Of a DNA stretch of 64,000 nucleotides, positions 10,624 through 21,398 are shown piece by piece. The notes below the pieces were generated by a model that saw nothing but the letters and a program-made list of their open reading frames with translations, was not told where the DNA came from and ran no database searches. The position numbers and the translations under genes were made by a program. The stretch is taken from NCBI GenBank assembly GCA_021399435.1, contig JAJTUP010000116.1:62001-126000 (forward strand), in the 5' to 3' direction. This DNA is from Diaporthe sp. PMI_573. Its lineage: Eukaryota > Ascomycota > Sordariomycetes > Diaporthales > Diaporthaceae. Each line of letters opens with the position of its first letter. The first letter of the stretch is position 1.

Positions 10624-11797
10624 CTAGGGGCCAGATGGTGTGGCTGGATCGTTGGACACAGCTCCAGCACCAGGTATTAGTGGACATTCCGCCAATGGCA
10701 AATCCATCATTGGGTCCTGGTAAGTGACGATGAATGTACTGCTCGTATTGATATCAGCACTGACTCCTGCCAAAGACCGTGGACTGGTGAGTCTATTTGA
10801 CCGAGGTGCGCAAGTGTGTGACCAGTTCGGAGGTAGGAAATTCGTATGTATAAAACAAAATATCGTAGAGAGTTTGTAGAAAACTGAAGCAGAGAAGGAT
10901 GTATTTGCCCAGTTGTTGCTTCTGGGCCGGCTGTGAGAGATCTTGATGGCGTGATTGAGGTGTCAAGCCTTCGCCCAGGAGGTAAGTATTGGGGTATTCA
11001 ATATGTAATGCGTGTTGTTTTTAATGATAAAACCAGCCCAGACGTGTTCGTTCCAGGTAAATACTGGTGTGCCAGGTAGGGTGAGGTGAAAGGGGAGATG
11101 ACTCAATTGCAGTGACTGCTGAGCCGGTATCGAGCCGTTGTTTTCCGACGCTTATCTCAATTGATGTATGACCCTGGCAGGCAATTACTGGCAACGTGGG
11201 AAGTCAGTTGCTGATACCTTTGACGATATTACGATAGAAAGAGGTGGAAGGAGGTAGAGGAGGCCTAAAAATGCCCCGGGGAGAGTGTATAAGGACATAT
11301 AATCCTCGGTTCCGTCTGGCTGTTAGACAAAAAGTCCTCCAACGAGCATGGAGGGTGGAGAGTCCAAATACTACGAGTGAATTTTCCCCCCGAAATCCGG
11401 GAACACCCCGCGTCTTTGCTTGTTCCCATGTGAACCAATCAGGATGGATCGGCTACAGTATCCCGGCCTGGGAACATACCTGACAATTGGCCGTGTCTGT
11501 CCAAGCAGCAGTTGAGGTAGAAATGGTACTCCATGTGCTTGGGATTGTTTGATAATTGCACGTTACAAGCCTCGAGTCATCGGAAGTGATTACTTGCATT
11601 GGCAGGGTAACCGTTGTAGACTCCGCCGTACACACACATGGAACAGGTTCTTGGTTCGGCCCTCCAAGGGGTGTATTGCATGTGCAATGGGGTGAACGGG
11701 AATTGATGGCAAATGGGGTCAATTCTCGTTGATTATCAGAAGGTTCGATGTCGAAGTTGTTGGGGCTAAAGATGGGAGAGGTCTCGCGGAAAGGCAT
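10624..11797 (-). CDS. Tentative multi-exon gene, cysteine/threonine-rich product
   Basis: Two minus-strand open segments look like exons. The first (11797-11480) encodes a Ser/Thr- and Cys-rich stretch (CTCNTPLGG, PCVCTAESTTVTLPM, STISTSTAAWTDTANCQ) and ends at a consensus donor (CAG then GTATGT at 11479). The last (about 10788-10624) reads ADINTSSTFIVTYQDPMMDL and ends at a TAG. The composition suits an extracellular or wall protein. The sequence between them (10790-11478) is not resolved: I could not prove the connecting exons, and no signal peptide is certain. The segments may be separate or decayed. Treat as a low-confidence model. Confidence 0.3.
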
Positions 11798-12737
11798 GCA
11801 CGAGAGAAGATCGGGTTAGACCGGGTCCTACACTCATTTGCATTCCAAGGTGCCAAAAGTACGCTAGTGGTGCGGCAATGTCGCGACACACCAACGCTAC
11901 ATACACAAAATCGTACGCTGAAGCTTCACGGTACGGCGAATATAAAGAGCCGCTCGGACGAGGCGGGTTTTCTAAACCAGACACCAGGCAAAGACTCATT
12001 GATAACACATTGTACAGACAGGCAGGGAAAGAAGACAAGGCACTTGATACACCCTGCCCGCGGGGTGGTCTGGTTGAAGTTGAATATAGTGATGGGCTCA
12101 GCAGCAGTGTATTTGGCCGGGTGGAAGGAAGTGATTATGGCTTATTTTATGGTACAAAGAAGAAATTTAACAAACAAAATAAGCTTCAGGAGTAAGACTG
12201 GGTGGCCAATGTTTCCTGAAGGACTCCTTCAGCAATTTATGGAGCCGTGACCTTAGAAGAAAGACTAGGCGTGCGCATAGAGCATGGCCGCCATTTAAGT
12301 TTTTGCCACCAATCGAGCATTCACGAACCAGATTGGACAAGCCGCCGTCTTCCGTGCGGGAACCGTTTCCTCTATTTTTGAAACAACGGTCTGATGGAAG
12401 TGGCGGCGAGATGGGCGAGGAGACTATTGATTTCGCCCGGTGCTAATGAATGACTATGCAAGAGAATCTCAGAGTGTACGGCTTCCGGTCTTATGGCCAT
12501 CTGTTGGGGGACTAGGGGCGCTAGACAGTAATAAAACTGCGATTGTGGACTTTGGAAGAGTGGCTAGAAAGCAAACCGTCAAGACACTGAAGATGATATG
12601 CGGGACGTGCGTGTTGCTTTTTATTTAAACAACAACTCTAGTCCCACGTAGTCAAGTAATTGTCGTTTTTAAATAATCACGGCAGGTTTTTCAATCGCTA
12701 ACAGGCGTAGGGTATCTACATGGACCGCATTTGCCTT
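11798..12737. other. Intergenic, no supported gene
   Basis: Overlapping short frames on both strands (for example 11878-12195 plus) lack recognisable domains and look like chance or shadow frames. No repeats or RNA genes were seen. Confidence 0.4.
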
Positions 12738-13184
12738 CTAAAACTTGCTCCAGAGTCTCGGACGTGGCAGCATTAACAGTGCAATCCGTACCGCGGACAG
12801 CTGCGGCAGCAAATCGCGTAATGATTTCCTTCTGGACGGGTTCAGTCTCGCAATTTTCGCCCACAGTACTTCACTGTTCAAGACTATCCCCCTAACAACC
12901 TTGTTCCAAGCGTCCTGGAATATAATAGAACCGTGATTGTAGTGCTTGAATCGATGTAGAAAGCTTAGGTGTAAAGGGCAGTGCAGGTCAGACAGACTGA
13001 CAACGTCGTGTTCAGCGTTGAAACGTAGCTTTCCACGGGTACATGTGACTGTTGTGGTGAAGGCCCTGTTCACCTCGGATGCGGCCTCAGAGCTTGCGTG
13101 CTGGATTGCTCTCATTGTGTCTAGTCGTTTCCTCAGCCGCTCGTCTTGTTGCTCGCGAGGAATAGGTTCCAATCGGTAAACCAC
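12738..13184 (-). CDS. Hypothetical small protein, possibly relic
   Basis: A 148-residue frame with a basic helical N-terminus (REQQDERLRKRLDTMRAIQHAS) and a leucine-rich C-terminus. No domain is recognised. A second short basic frame upstream on the same strand (13802-13602, with RRRELNRKLDELKKEYIEVE) could be a 5' exon, but no clean splice pair joins them. The region between and beyond is non-coding by eye. It may be a degenerate gene. Confidence 0.3.
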   Translation of the reverse strand: MVYRLEPIPREQQDERLRKRLDTMRAIQHASSEAASEVNRAFTTTVTCTRGKLRFNAEHDVVSLSDLHCPLHLSFLHRFKHYNHGSIIFQDAWNKVVRGIVLNSEVLWAKIARLNPSRRKSLRDLLPQLSAVRIALLMLPRPRLWSKF

Positions 13185-13974
13185 GCGGAAAGTTATACGT
13201 GCGGGTTTAGGGGTTTGATGATTTATCTTGACCAGCCATATTTTAATCCGAAGAACTCGCGCGTAACTACATATCTTTTCCCAATGTTCTCAACTAATCT
13301 ATCTGATCTCCAGAGAAATTCTACGAGTGGTTGAAGTTGGGTGGTGACCATCGGGGTCCTCGGGGTTGGCGACGATGGTGCAACACTTTTTCGGCCCCAC
13401 TGTACGTGTACTTTATGCACAGGTGACCAGTCGAGCTTTCGGCGCGACGCAGCTGAGTCGCACAACGTCGGCAGATAAAACACACCAGGTTGGGCAAATG
13501 GGGGCGCTCCGATTCGCTGCAGCGATGGGTGCTACTCAGCTTCGGCGTGACAAACCATTGTTGCCTATCCAGAGCCCTCTTGGTAGCTGTTCCCGGCCTG
13601 GCTAATGGGCGCATGTACTACACGAGACGGCACCAAGATACAGACACATGTGAATGAAGGGGAAGCGGGGCACCTCGACCTCAATATACTCCTTCTTCAG
13701 CTCATCGAGCTTTCTGTTCAGCTCTCGTCTCCGAATGTGGCGCCAACGTCTAGGAAGGGGTTCATCCTGCTTCTTCCGCCATTGGTAATACTCCTTCTCC
13801 ACATTGCGGACCCATTTGTCATCAGAGATGGTCTCTGCGTGTACTTACAAAAGTTAGGAATTCCGTACAGGTCTTATTCGTGGCTTCGTACTTCATAGTG
13901 ATGCATTTTCTATAAGGTCCTGAATGAGGTACAGTACTTTTCCGATCGCTACAAAACAATATATACCTAATTCC

Positions 13975-14605
13975 TCAAACAGAAATATGTGTGAATGGGT
14001 TGATGGTTTCAAGGTTTTCCACGGGTATGTCCTTTAGTATTTCTGTTACTCGGTAGAGCGATGAGCGATGGAATCTCCTAAATTTCCGCATCCGGGAGGT
14101 CATGTTGCGTAGAGGGTTTGTCACGGTAGAGCGTGGATGTCTGTCCACATCTTGATTGCTCTTCGTTGGAACCGGTTTTGTGCGGGAGCAATGTGGGCCT
14201 CCGCTTCTGCCACGCTTGTTGCCACGGTCATGAATGTTCCCACGATCGCTTGTGCGCTCCCATCTTTTGGACTCTATTGACAGCTCTTGCTGCTTTATAG
14301 TTGAACTCATGCATCCAGACGTTAGAGGCGTAGTCTATCGCAGGCGCGGCCGTGGCTGTGAACAACTGTCTCGCTGTTGGTTGTGACAGGCCACAGAGTC
14401 TTCTCAGTTCCATCACCGCCTCCAGCCCTTTGGTGGCGGCCCTCGCGATGTGTTCCTTATACTTGAGCTTGGCGTCCATGACCACTCCGAGTACTTTGAC
14501 GTGGTCTTTAGGTTGGACCCTTCGGCCCTTGATCTTTAAGGGTTCGGTGTCAGACTTATACGCTTCACCTTGCTTGAAGCCGCTCAAAAAACGCATCTCG
14601 CTCAA
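13975..14605 (-). pseudogene. Tad-like LINE reverse-transcriptase C-terminal relic
   Basis: The first frame (14605 to about 14290) matches the region after the RT fingers and palm in fungal non-LTR elements: VKVLGVVMDAKLKYKEHI, then LRRLCGLSQPTARQLFTATA and APAIDYASNVW. Homology continues in another frame toward 13975 (for example the tail IPVENLETINPF), so at least one frameshift near 14290 and internal stops break it. The catalytic palm and endonuclease are absent. This is a short dead fragment of a Tad-clade LINE. Confidence 0.8.
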
Positions 14606-16986
14606 GTCTTGCCCGTCGCCCTCTTACATCTCCGTTCGTTTACGGGGCTCGTACAACACGTCGGTTACGATAGAGTATTCGCTATATCCTATCGACTACG
14701 AGATGGCAACAGTACATAAGGAGGTGCAGCCACTTAGGAGTCAGCCCAGATTTATCTTGACTAACTAATGTACCCCATCCCGATTGAAGTCGATTAGACC
14801 GCTGCCGCCTTCCCAGTTTGGGGCGCTGCCCATTGAAAGAGCCGCAGAAAAGTCTGCAAACTCAGCATTATAACAGAAGCAAGCAATCAGATGGATAGTC
14901 AGAATCACATCCTTACTCATAAAGGACATATACTAGTAACATTTAAAGAGTCATGGTTAATTTGCTCATGCTGAGTAGCAAAGGATATAGGACTCAGATA
15001 AAACATTCTAAGAAGACTATAGTTTTATATTATTATAAATAGGATATAGATGTCAGGGCAACAATGCAGATTCAATGGTTAGCCCTGCTTAAGAGCATGT
15101 AAGAAGCAACGTCTCCACTTAACCGTGTTGGATCATTACTTTAATAGCTGAAATTCCAGCGTCCTTTTGTGTAACAGGGATAATGGCATCCCTAACAAAT
15201 CTTTGTGATGATGTCAAAGCATTCCTTGATGCAATTGATGTTGACAAGTGGCGTTCCATCCAGTCAGACACCAACCCATCCCTGATCTACCTACTCCATC
15301 ACAACAACCATGTACTGTGATGTTATGAAAATGGGAGGGAGGGGAAAGGACAATTAGTGATTTTCGAGTGCAAACTTCATGCACTGCTACATTTGCTACC
15401 CAAAGCATATCCTAGGAGAATATAATGTATGGTAAAATAGATAGTTTAATCCTTGTCAAATTATAAATTTCCTTGAGAAGGAAAACTATGTGTTCAAGGA
15501 TACGGCGAGCTGTGGCAAAAGACTCTTTCCAAGCATGGAAAAGGAGGGTTACCTTTCGATCATGAAATGGAGGACATGGCGCTCAATTAATGGAATGGAC
15601 GACAGGTACGACTGGCAAATCCAACAACTTTGACCTAGACAACTGACGAGCCATAGGCATTAAGATTGCGAACTGCCTGAAACTAGCGATAACGCTTGCT
15701 GGGAACGCACCGCTGACATTTGAAAATTTCAAGGACGCGACTAAGCTTCGGAAGCGGAGATTGGAAGCCAGTGCTAGGGAAAGGGAGAAGAATTCAAAGC
15801 GACTATATGACTAAGGGGCTAGAAATGGACCTGGTTTCAAGATCAATATATGGCTGTGGTAAACCTTATAATATAGTATACGAAGTACACGCATAAAGAA
15901 TATAGAGGCCGAGAGATTGACTGTCACCTATTTCCACCCTCCTACGCTCGCCAATCCGCTCGTAGGACGAGGGTCCCAGTGGGGAATAAGAGTCAGCTCA
16001 AAACCAACGGGCTCAGCTGGTACAAAACGATAGCTTCTGCACCTACTGCTCGCAAAGATGTCCACAGCAGGTAAACTCATCAACCAGCAACAGAGGTCGG
16101 TGGACCGTCATCTAGATCTTGCCGCTTCTGAGACTTTTGTCGTCAATATATGGCGGGCACCACATACATAACGGGGAGCGGAACATCAAACACGGCAGAA
16201 CGTCGGACCCGGCTGCCGGCCTCAGCCATCCAGAAGCGCGACAGGTGGCGACTGAATTACGGACCCCGGGTGGCCAGCGGAGACAGGGTCATTGACAGGA
16301 CTGATCTGATCAATGTATATGAAGCGGAACAGAATATACGTATATTTGAGAGTGGTCTACTATATAAGAAACAGTAAAACTGGTGTAATTAAGTGAATAA
16401 GTCATGATCTTTTATGGTATATACCGTATAGCAACAGAACCCGAACTAAGTCCAATACTGCATATGGCTGGATACCAAGGAGTTTAATTTTGAGGCTTTG
16501 GTACCATGTATAGGCATAACTGGTATATACAGTACAATATCGCTCCTACTAAAAAGCTGAGTCCACCTTTCCTCTCCAACCGCCTATTACTACACACAAA
16601 AGTGCAAATAAACTACTCACAGAGCGTCACCGGTATGTCCTCGGTAGCTACTGTGATAGGTAATATAAACAGCCCCGGTTACATGATTCCAGGCATGTGA
16701 TAACTGTCGGCCGGGTGTAGGGCATATTGGCTGGTTTGGATGAACGGTTATTGTCCTCTGCTCGCACGTCAACTTCCTATTTTATTTAATACATAATCTG
16801 TTGGAATAGCACTCTGTTGGATCGCACGTAGTCCCATTGGTTGGGCAGGCTGACTAAGCCAGGGGCATAGCCGAGGAGGAGTGTCCTCTTCCTCGTACGA
16901 AACGCCCCCGCTTCCTCCATAGTTAGCGAATACATGCAATTACCAACCGAAGAACCAGACCCCTACGTACGTACGTACTATCGCCA
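14606..16986. other. AT-rich intergenic, no supported gene
   Basis: Long AT-rich stretch. Two short plus-strand frames could be gene scraps: 15183-15320 (beginning MASLTNLCDDVKAFLDAIDV) and about 15660-15814 (with NCLKLAITLAGNAPLTFENF). Neither is joined by valid splice sites or recognised. The 75-codon frame at 16150 is unsupported. Confidence 0.4.
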
Positions 16987-18062
16987 TATGGCAAAGGCCA
17001 TTCAACAATATGGGACGATGAAATAAAGCTCCGACTAGGCATAGATAATGCCACACGCTGGAATTCATGGTATCGATTGTTGGATAATTTTCTGCGGTAT
17101 CAATCCCGTGTAAAACAGTTCCTAATTGACCATGATAGAGAGCTTCAAGACGATATCCTGCTAGCTTCAGAGTGGGAGTTTATTGAACGGACGCATCGTT
17201 TCCTACAGCCGTTTGCCTCAGCTACGTTGTTGGCTGAAGGGGCGCGATCTACACTCTCCCAATCACTCTCGATAATGGATGTTTTATTGCGACAGTACGA
17301 GAAGTATAAGGTCGGTGGCGATGTTTTTTCTTTCATCTAATTGATCGGCTAACTAATTGTCTTATTTAGGAGCTTTATAGCTCAAAGGAAAACCATGATC
17401 CCCACATGGTACACTGCATCGATATGGGCTGGTTTGTACTTAATAAGTACTACACCTTATCAGACCAGACACCTGTGTATGCCGCCGCACTCCTTCTCGA
17501 TCCCTCGAAACGAAGAAAATACATTGAGCGGAATTGGCAAGAATCCTGGCACGCGCCTGCTATTGCTGCTGGCCAGCAAATTTGGCTAGATGAATATAAT
17601 GCCGCGCCAATCCCAGAATCCTTGCGGGTGCCTCTAGATGTGTCCTCTTCATCTGCGAGGCAGCGCAACGAGCTGGATGAGTTGTTGAGCGATATTGCTG
17701 TTACTGGCCCTATCCACGACGCTGATGACTTTGAAACCTTTGTTGATGCACCACCGACCCGGATAACTGGCTCTCCTCTCGAGTGGTGGCTACATCGAGA
17801 TCAAAGGAAAGCATATCCGCGGTTATCCCGCATGGCAATTGATATCCTCTCAGACGTTGAGTCTCACTTCTCATCGGCGCGGCGTACGCTATCATGGGAT
17901 AGAGAGAGCATGAACTGCGAGAACCTGGCGAAGGTTGAGTGTGTGGGCAACTGGATGCGCGAGGGTATCATTGTACCCAGGTCTCACGGTGGCAGGGGCG
18001 TTATTTCGAGCGTTGCTGTTGAATTTTGCGTTGAAACAGAGGCAGAAGACTTTCTAGATTAG
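16987..18062 (+). pseudogene. hAT transposase C-terminal relic with intron
   Basis: Open sequence from about 16987 carries the hAT motif DNATRWNSWYRLLDNFL, continues to about 17308, and resumes after a probable 60-bp intron (CTAACT branch, TTATTTAG acceptor ending at 17369). The second part holds the block YAAALLLDPSKRRKYIERNW, the WW motif (GSPLEWWLHRDQRKAYPRLS) and a damaged dimerisation domain (MAIDILSDVESHFSSARRTL, where the usual MSxExER core is lost). The BED finger and first catalytic Asp region are missing. It is a dead 5'-truncated copy. Its 3' flank carries repeated TGGATATC motifs that run up to the broken kinase at 18250. Confidence 0.85.
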
Positions 18063-18111
18063 GGTACTTTCTTGTTCTTTCTTCTAGCCTACAAGAATTG
18101 TATGTGGTTTA

Positions 18112-18255
18112 TCTGGATATCAACCTTGCTAGAGTGGCTATGTGGCTGTATGGATATCTACCTGGATATATCGATATCCAGATAATTTCTCCCACTTATG
18201 TGGATATCGATATAAGGGCCAGAATTTCGGTGGATATCGATATACGCAGGTCTGA
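18112..18255. repeat. TGGATATC-rich subterminal repeat of the hAT relic
   Basis: About five copies of TGGATATC, several extended to TGGATATCGATAT, occur in both orientations within 145 bp. The cluster lies between the hAT relic's stop codon and the point where kinase coding sequence on the other strand breaks off. Arrays of short subterminal motifs are typical transposase-binding regions of hAT elements, so this is probably the 3' end of that element. Confidence 0.6.
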
Positions 18256-18560
18256 TATGCCGTGATAAACTCCACGACATGACCATGGTGAGCTCTGCGC
18301 AGAATGCCGATTTCTCGTTTGGCCACGACCTTGGCATCTTGTAGGGAAGTTTCCGGCGTCGCGGTGATTGCGATGGTTTTCTGAACAGCCTTTACACCCT
18401 TGAAAGGGCCGCGTTCCCCTTGAACATATCTCACGAGGAGTCCATCTCTGTAGGCGATGGTCGAGTCATCCACGTCCTTATCGGATATGAATGGAAGGGC
18501 GTCACCCTTGCCGTATTCTTCGATCTCGAAATTGTCTTCAGTCGAGAGGGAAACCGCCAT
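18250..18560 (-). pseudogene. Protein kinase N-lobe fragment, truncated
   Basis: The ATG at 18560 opens MAVSLSTEDNFEIEEYGKGD and leads into a kinase N-lobe (VQKTIAITATPETS, then AKREIGILRRAHHGHVVEFI, which resembles the alphaC helix and following strand). The coding match stops at about 18250; the remaining codons to 18138 are read from TGGATATC repeat sequence. The catalytic loop and activation segment are missing. A pogo element sits 67 bp upstream of the start codon. The likely story is truncation by the hAT element and later insertion of the pogo element in the 5' flank. Confidence 0.65.
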
Positions 18561-18627
18561 GGTGAACGATGATAGTGGCAGGGGAAATTGAGAGAATTAC
18601 AAGTGGTCGCATACCAATCACCAAGTA

Positions 18628-20477
18628 ACGTCCCCGGCCCGGCTTCCGCCCCCCCCCTGATTCCGCCCCCTTCCCTCACGACCGCCCCCTTCGCCTCGTC
18701 GCCGACGACGCCGCCACCACGATAGTTGACCTCGCTTCCGATGGTGTTTCCGACTCTTCTGAAGCGTCGCTTTCTTCTGATACCACCCCCGCTTCAATCT
18801 GAGTCCTCCGAATGGCCTCGATATCGGCGAAAAGTTCATTCGGGTCAAGTTGAACCTTCTTCCTTCGGACTACCCTACTGGCTTCAATCTGGGCTTCCAA
18901 CTCTCGGGCTTTTTGTGAGGACATTGTCAGATTGACGTCTATCTGGTCCCAACTTTTGAGGATTTTCCTGAAGAGGAGTCGTAATGTGGGGCTGAGATTC
19001 TTCTGACGGGCATACTGAGCCACCATACCCCTTAGGTCTTGAGATCGCTTAGGGGTCGCAAAAATGGTCCCTCGAGGCCGACAAAAACACTTATCAGTGC
19101 AGAAATGGCTGCTGGAGCTATTGGTACCGCCAGATTCCAACGATCTCGCTTCCTTCTCGCGATTATCGGCGATAAAGTAGCTTCCGAGTGCCCTATGCTT
19201 AGACACTGGCCAGAGACCAGTCGCCCGCCAGCTAGAACGTATATTTGCTTCCGTTAAAGTGTCAATTCGAGCCTTGTGATAGCAATAAAGAAACCGTTTC
19301 TTTGCCACGACTGTTGACGAATCGTGCCCTCCCTGGTGATCGAGATGCTTCTTAAATGCGAGCTTTAGAGGGCCGAAGATCGCCACATCAAGCAGTTGCA
19401 GCATATACAAAGTATGGGCGGGCAAAAAAACAATATACACCTTATTCGAGAAGCATTCCCACATAAACTCGACCGTTGTATGTATATGGTGCCCATTGAT
19501 CACGAGAAGGCGCCATTCTAATGGGTCCTCTGGTACTGTTTGAGGAAGGAAGACCTTCCGAAGCCAGTGGATAGCAATAGGTTCCTCCATCTACCCCTTC
19601 TTCGTCGCCGTGAACTGCCAGCCCTCGTAATCTTTAAGGGCGATAGGAAACCACTGCTGCTAAATGCTGAGTCCCTTAAAAATAACGAGTGGGACAAGAA
19701 ACTTGCCCGTGGCGGAGATACACTCAAGGAAGGAGGTCCACGCTCTCGAATTAAAGTCCTTCTGAAGAAGCTGGCTTCCTTCCGAATAGCCAATCGTGAG
19801 CGCCTTCTCGGACTTGCCCTCCATCAGCCCGCCCTCGTCGGCATTCCATCAGTTGGCCGGCTTAATTGCCTTCACGATAGGCAACTACATAAAGTCAAAC
19901 CACAACCCAACATTCTTTTTAGTAGCTGCCCTTAGCCGTTTAGCCTCAACGCGCTGGTACTTACGGCTTTGGAGGATAGGGTAACAAAGGAGGAAGGCCC
20001 TCAGCCACTTCCTTCCAAGAGGAGCGACCTCCTTCCCCGACGAGGCCATTCGGGCTGCCAGAGCCCTCGTTTCCCAGCGAGTTAACACATGGCCCAAGCT
20101 GCTTTGGTTGATAAGGAATAGGGCCAATCGATCCTCCTGATCATCAGAAAGAGGCCTCTGAGGTTTGTGAGAAACGCGCTGACTTTGCGCGCCGGCAAGG
20201 CAATCGCAAAGTATAGAACGGGGGATATGCCAGGTCCTGCAAGCCTGCTTGACGGGCATTCCATCCCTGCACGCAACAAGGGCGTCATGGATCTCGGCTT
20301 CCCCATAGGGCTTCATGATGACTAGGTTGATGCTTGGAAGAAGTTTGGTGACCAGAAAAAATTCTCTCGGAAAGATATGGTTGAGTTTATATAGGGTGGG
20401 GGCAGACGCGTACACGCGTGAACGCGGATGTGGGGGGGGCGGAATCAGGGGGGGGGCGGAAGCCGGGCCGGGGACGT
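18628..20477 (-). mobile_element. pogo/Fot1-like DNA transposon, 1.85 kb, RIP-mutated
   Basis: Terminal inverted repeats of about 43 bp match perfectly. They begin ACGTCCCCGGCCCGGCTTCC at 18628 and end as its complement at 20477, and the element is flanked by TA at 18626-18627 and 20478-20479. The length and TIR size fit Fot1-type Tc1/mariner elements. One transposase frame runs on the minus strand inside. The intact ends mean it could still be moved in trans. Confidence 0.92.
18676..20316 (-). pseudogene. pogo-like DDE transposase with four in-frame stops
   Basis: One continuous frame of about 547 codons from MKPYGEAEIHDALVACRDGM (helix-turn-helix) to the basic tail RRRGRS. It is broken by stops at 19887-19885, 19851-19849, 19662-19660 and 19593-19591, with no frameshift. 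The first catalytic Asp is seen in WNADEGGLMEG and the third in LQLLDVAIFGPLK. The second, expected in a DGHxSH motif, reads INGHHIHTT, so Asp is replaced by Asn. Every stop, and the Asp-to-Asn change, is explained by one C-to-T or G-to-A step, the pattern left by RIP. The enzyme must be inactive. Confidence 0.9.
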
Positions 20478-20479
20478 TA

Positions 20480-21398
20480 GTCTCAAGTGTTAGATGGCCT
20501 CAGCTTTGGGAGGCACAGTGAGAGCCATTTGAGGCATCGACTCGGGTCTTGTCATCGAGCTGGGGGCGGACGGCCGTCGCCCGCATCAGCCAAAGGTTGA
20601 CGTGGCGCGCGTTGGGAGCTACAGCTAAGTGGGACGAATAAAATGGGCAAACGTTATCTGCTGGAACTAGATGATGGTCAGCAAATGGTCACCCACTACC
20701 TCCGTTTCGGGTCAAGCTTCTCCACTTGATTGATTTGTCGAATCCCCCCACGTCGCAATCCCACATCGCTTCTGGGCTGAGTTACAGCGACCCTTAAGCC
20801 ATACATCAGCTCCTCCCAATTCGAATGTCAGAAAGTAGCTGGACCGTGACGGTGCGCTTTTAGCGCTTTCCCGGAAGCTCAAAAAGAGGGCCGAGTTGGA
20901 TTCGGGCACGAAGCGCGGCACGTCCCGGGTGTCGCGCTAGGGCTCGGGAGTTCTCCGCAAGTGGGCCCTCCCAGCCATATTCCTTGGGCGCGTGCGTTTG
21001 TTCCGCTTTTCGAGTACTCGTATGTATCCTTATCCCGCGGGTGCCGCGAAAAAAGTTGGGGCAGCCAGGTCTGCATTGCCGTCCATGTGCTGTTTCGCCA
21101 GCAAATCTATAATCGCTTCCCCTTACTGGCCAAACGCTCGTTTTGTGACGGCTCCTCGCACCGCGCCTTCGATGACTGGTTCAACGTGGCCGGCGCCACC
21201 CTGACGGCAATTCGTGCCCTTCTTGGCTGGGCTCTGTCGGTTCCCCGCTTCGGCATCATCGACCGAGCTAACCGCTGCGACCAGGTGGCGCACGGTCCTT
21301 GCAAACACGTGACCTGTCGCGTCTACGATAGTTTTGTTTACTTTCCCTGGCCACCCCAATCCTGTTCCTCATGTATACATTCCCATCTAAGCCACAAA
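20480..21398. other. 5' flank of the FunK1 gene
   Basis: GC-rich sequence between the pogo element and the kinase start. The FunK1 frame stays open upstream from 20961, but the residues there are unlike the family and the ATG at 21399 begins the conserved N-terminus. I therefore treat this as promoter and leader. Confidence 0.5.

Noticed and set aside
15603..15654. Small intron joining frames at 15560 and 15660
   Set aside because: The GT..AG pair with a branch-like CTGAC is tempting, but splicing gives an immediate TAA in the next codons.
20961..21398. N-terminal extension of the FunK1 frame
   Set aside because: The frame is open, but the residues do not resemble the family, and the ATG at 21399 matches the start of the paralogous copy at 25402.
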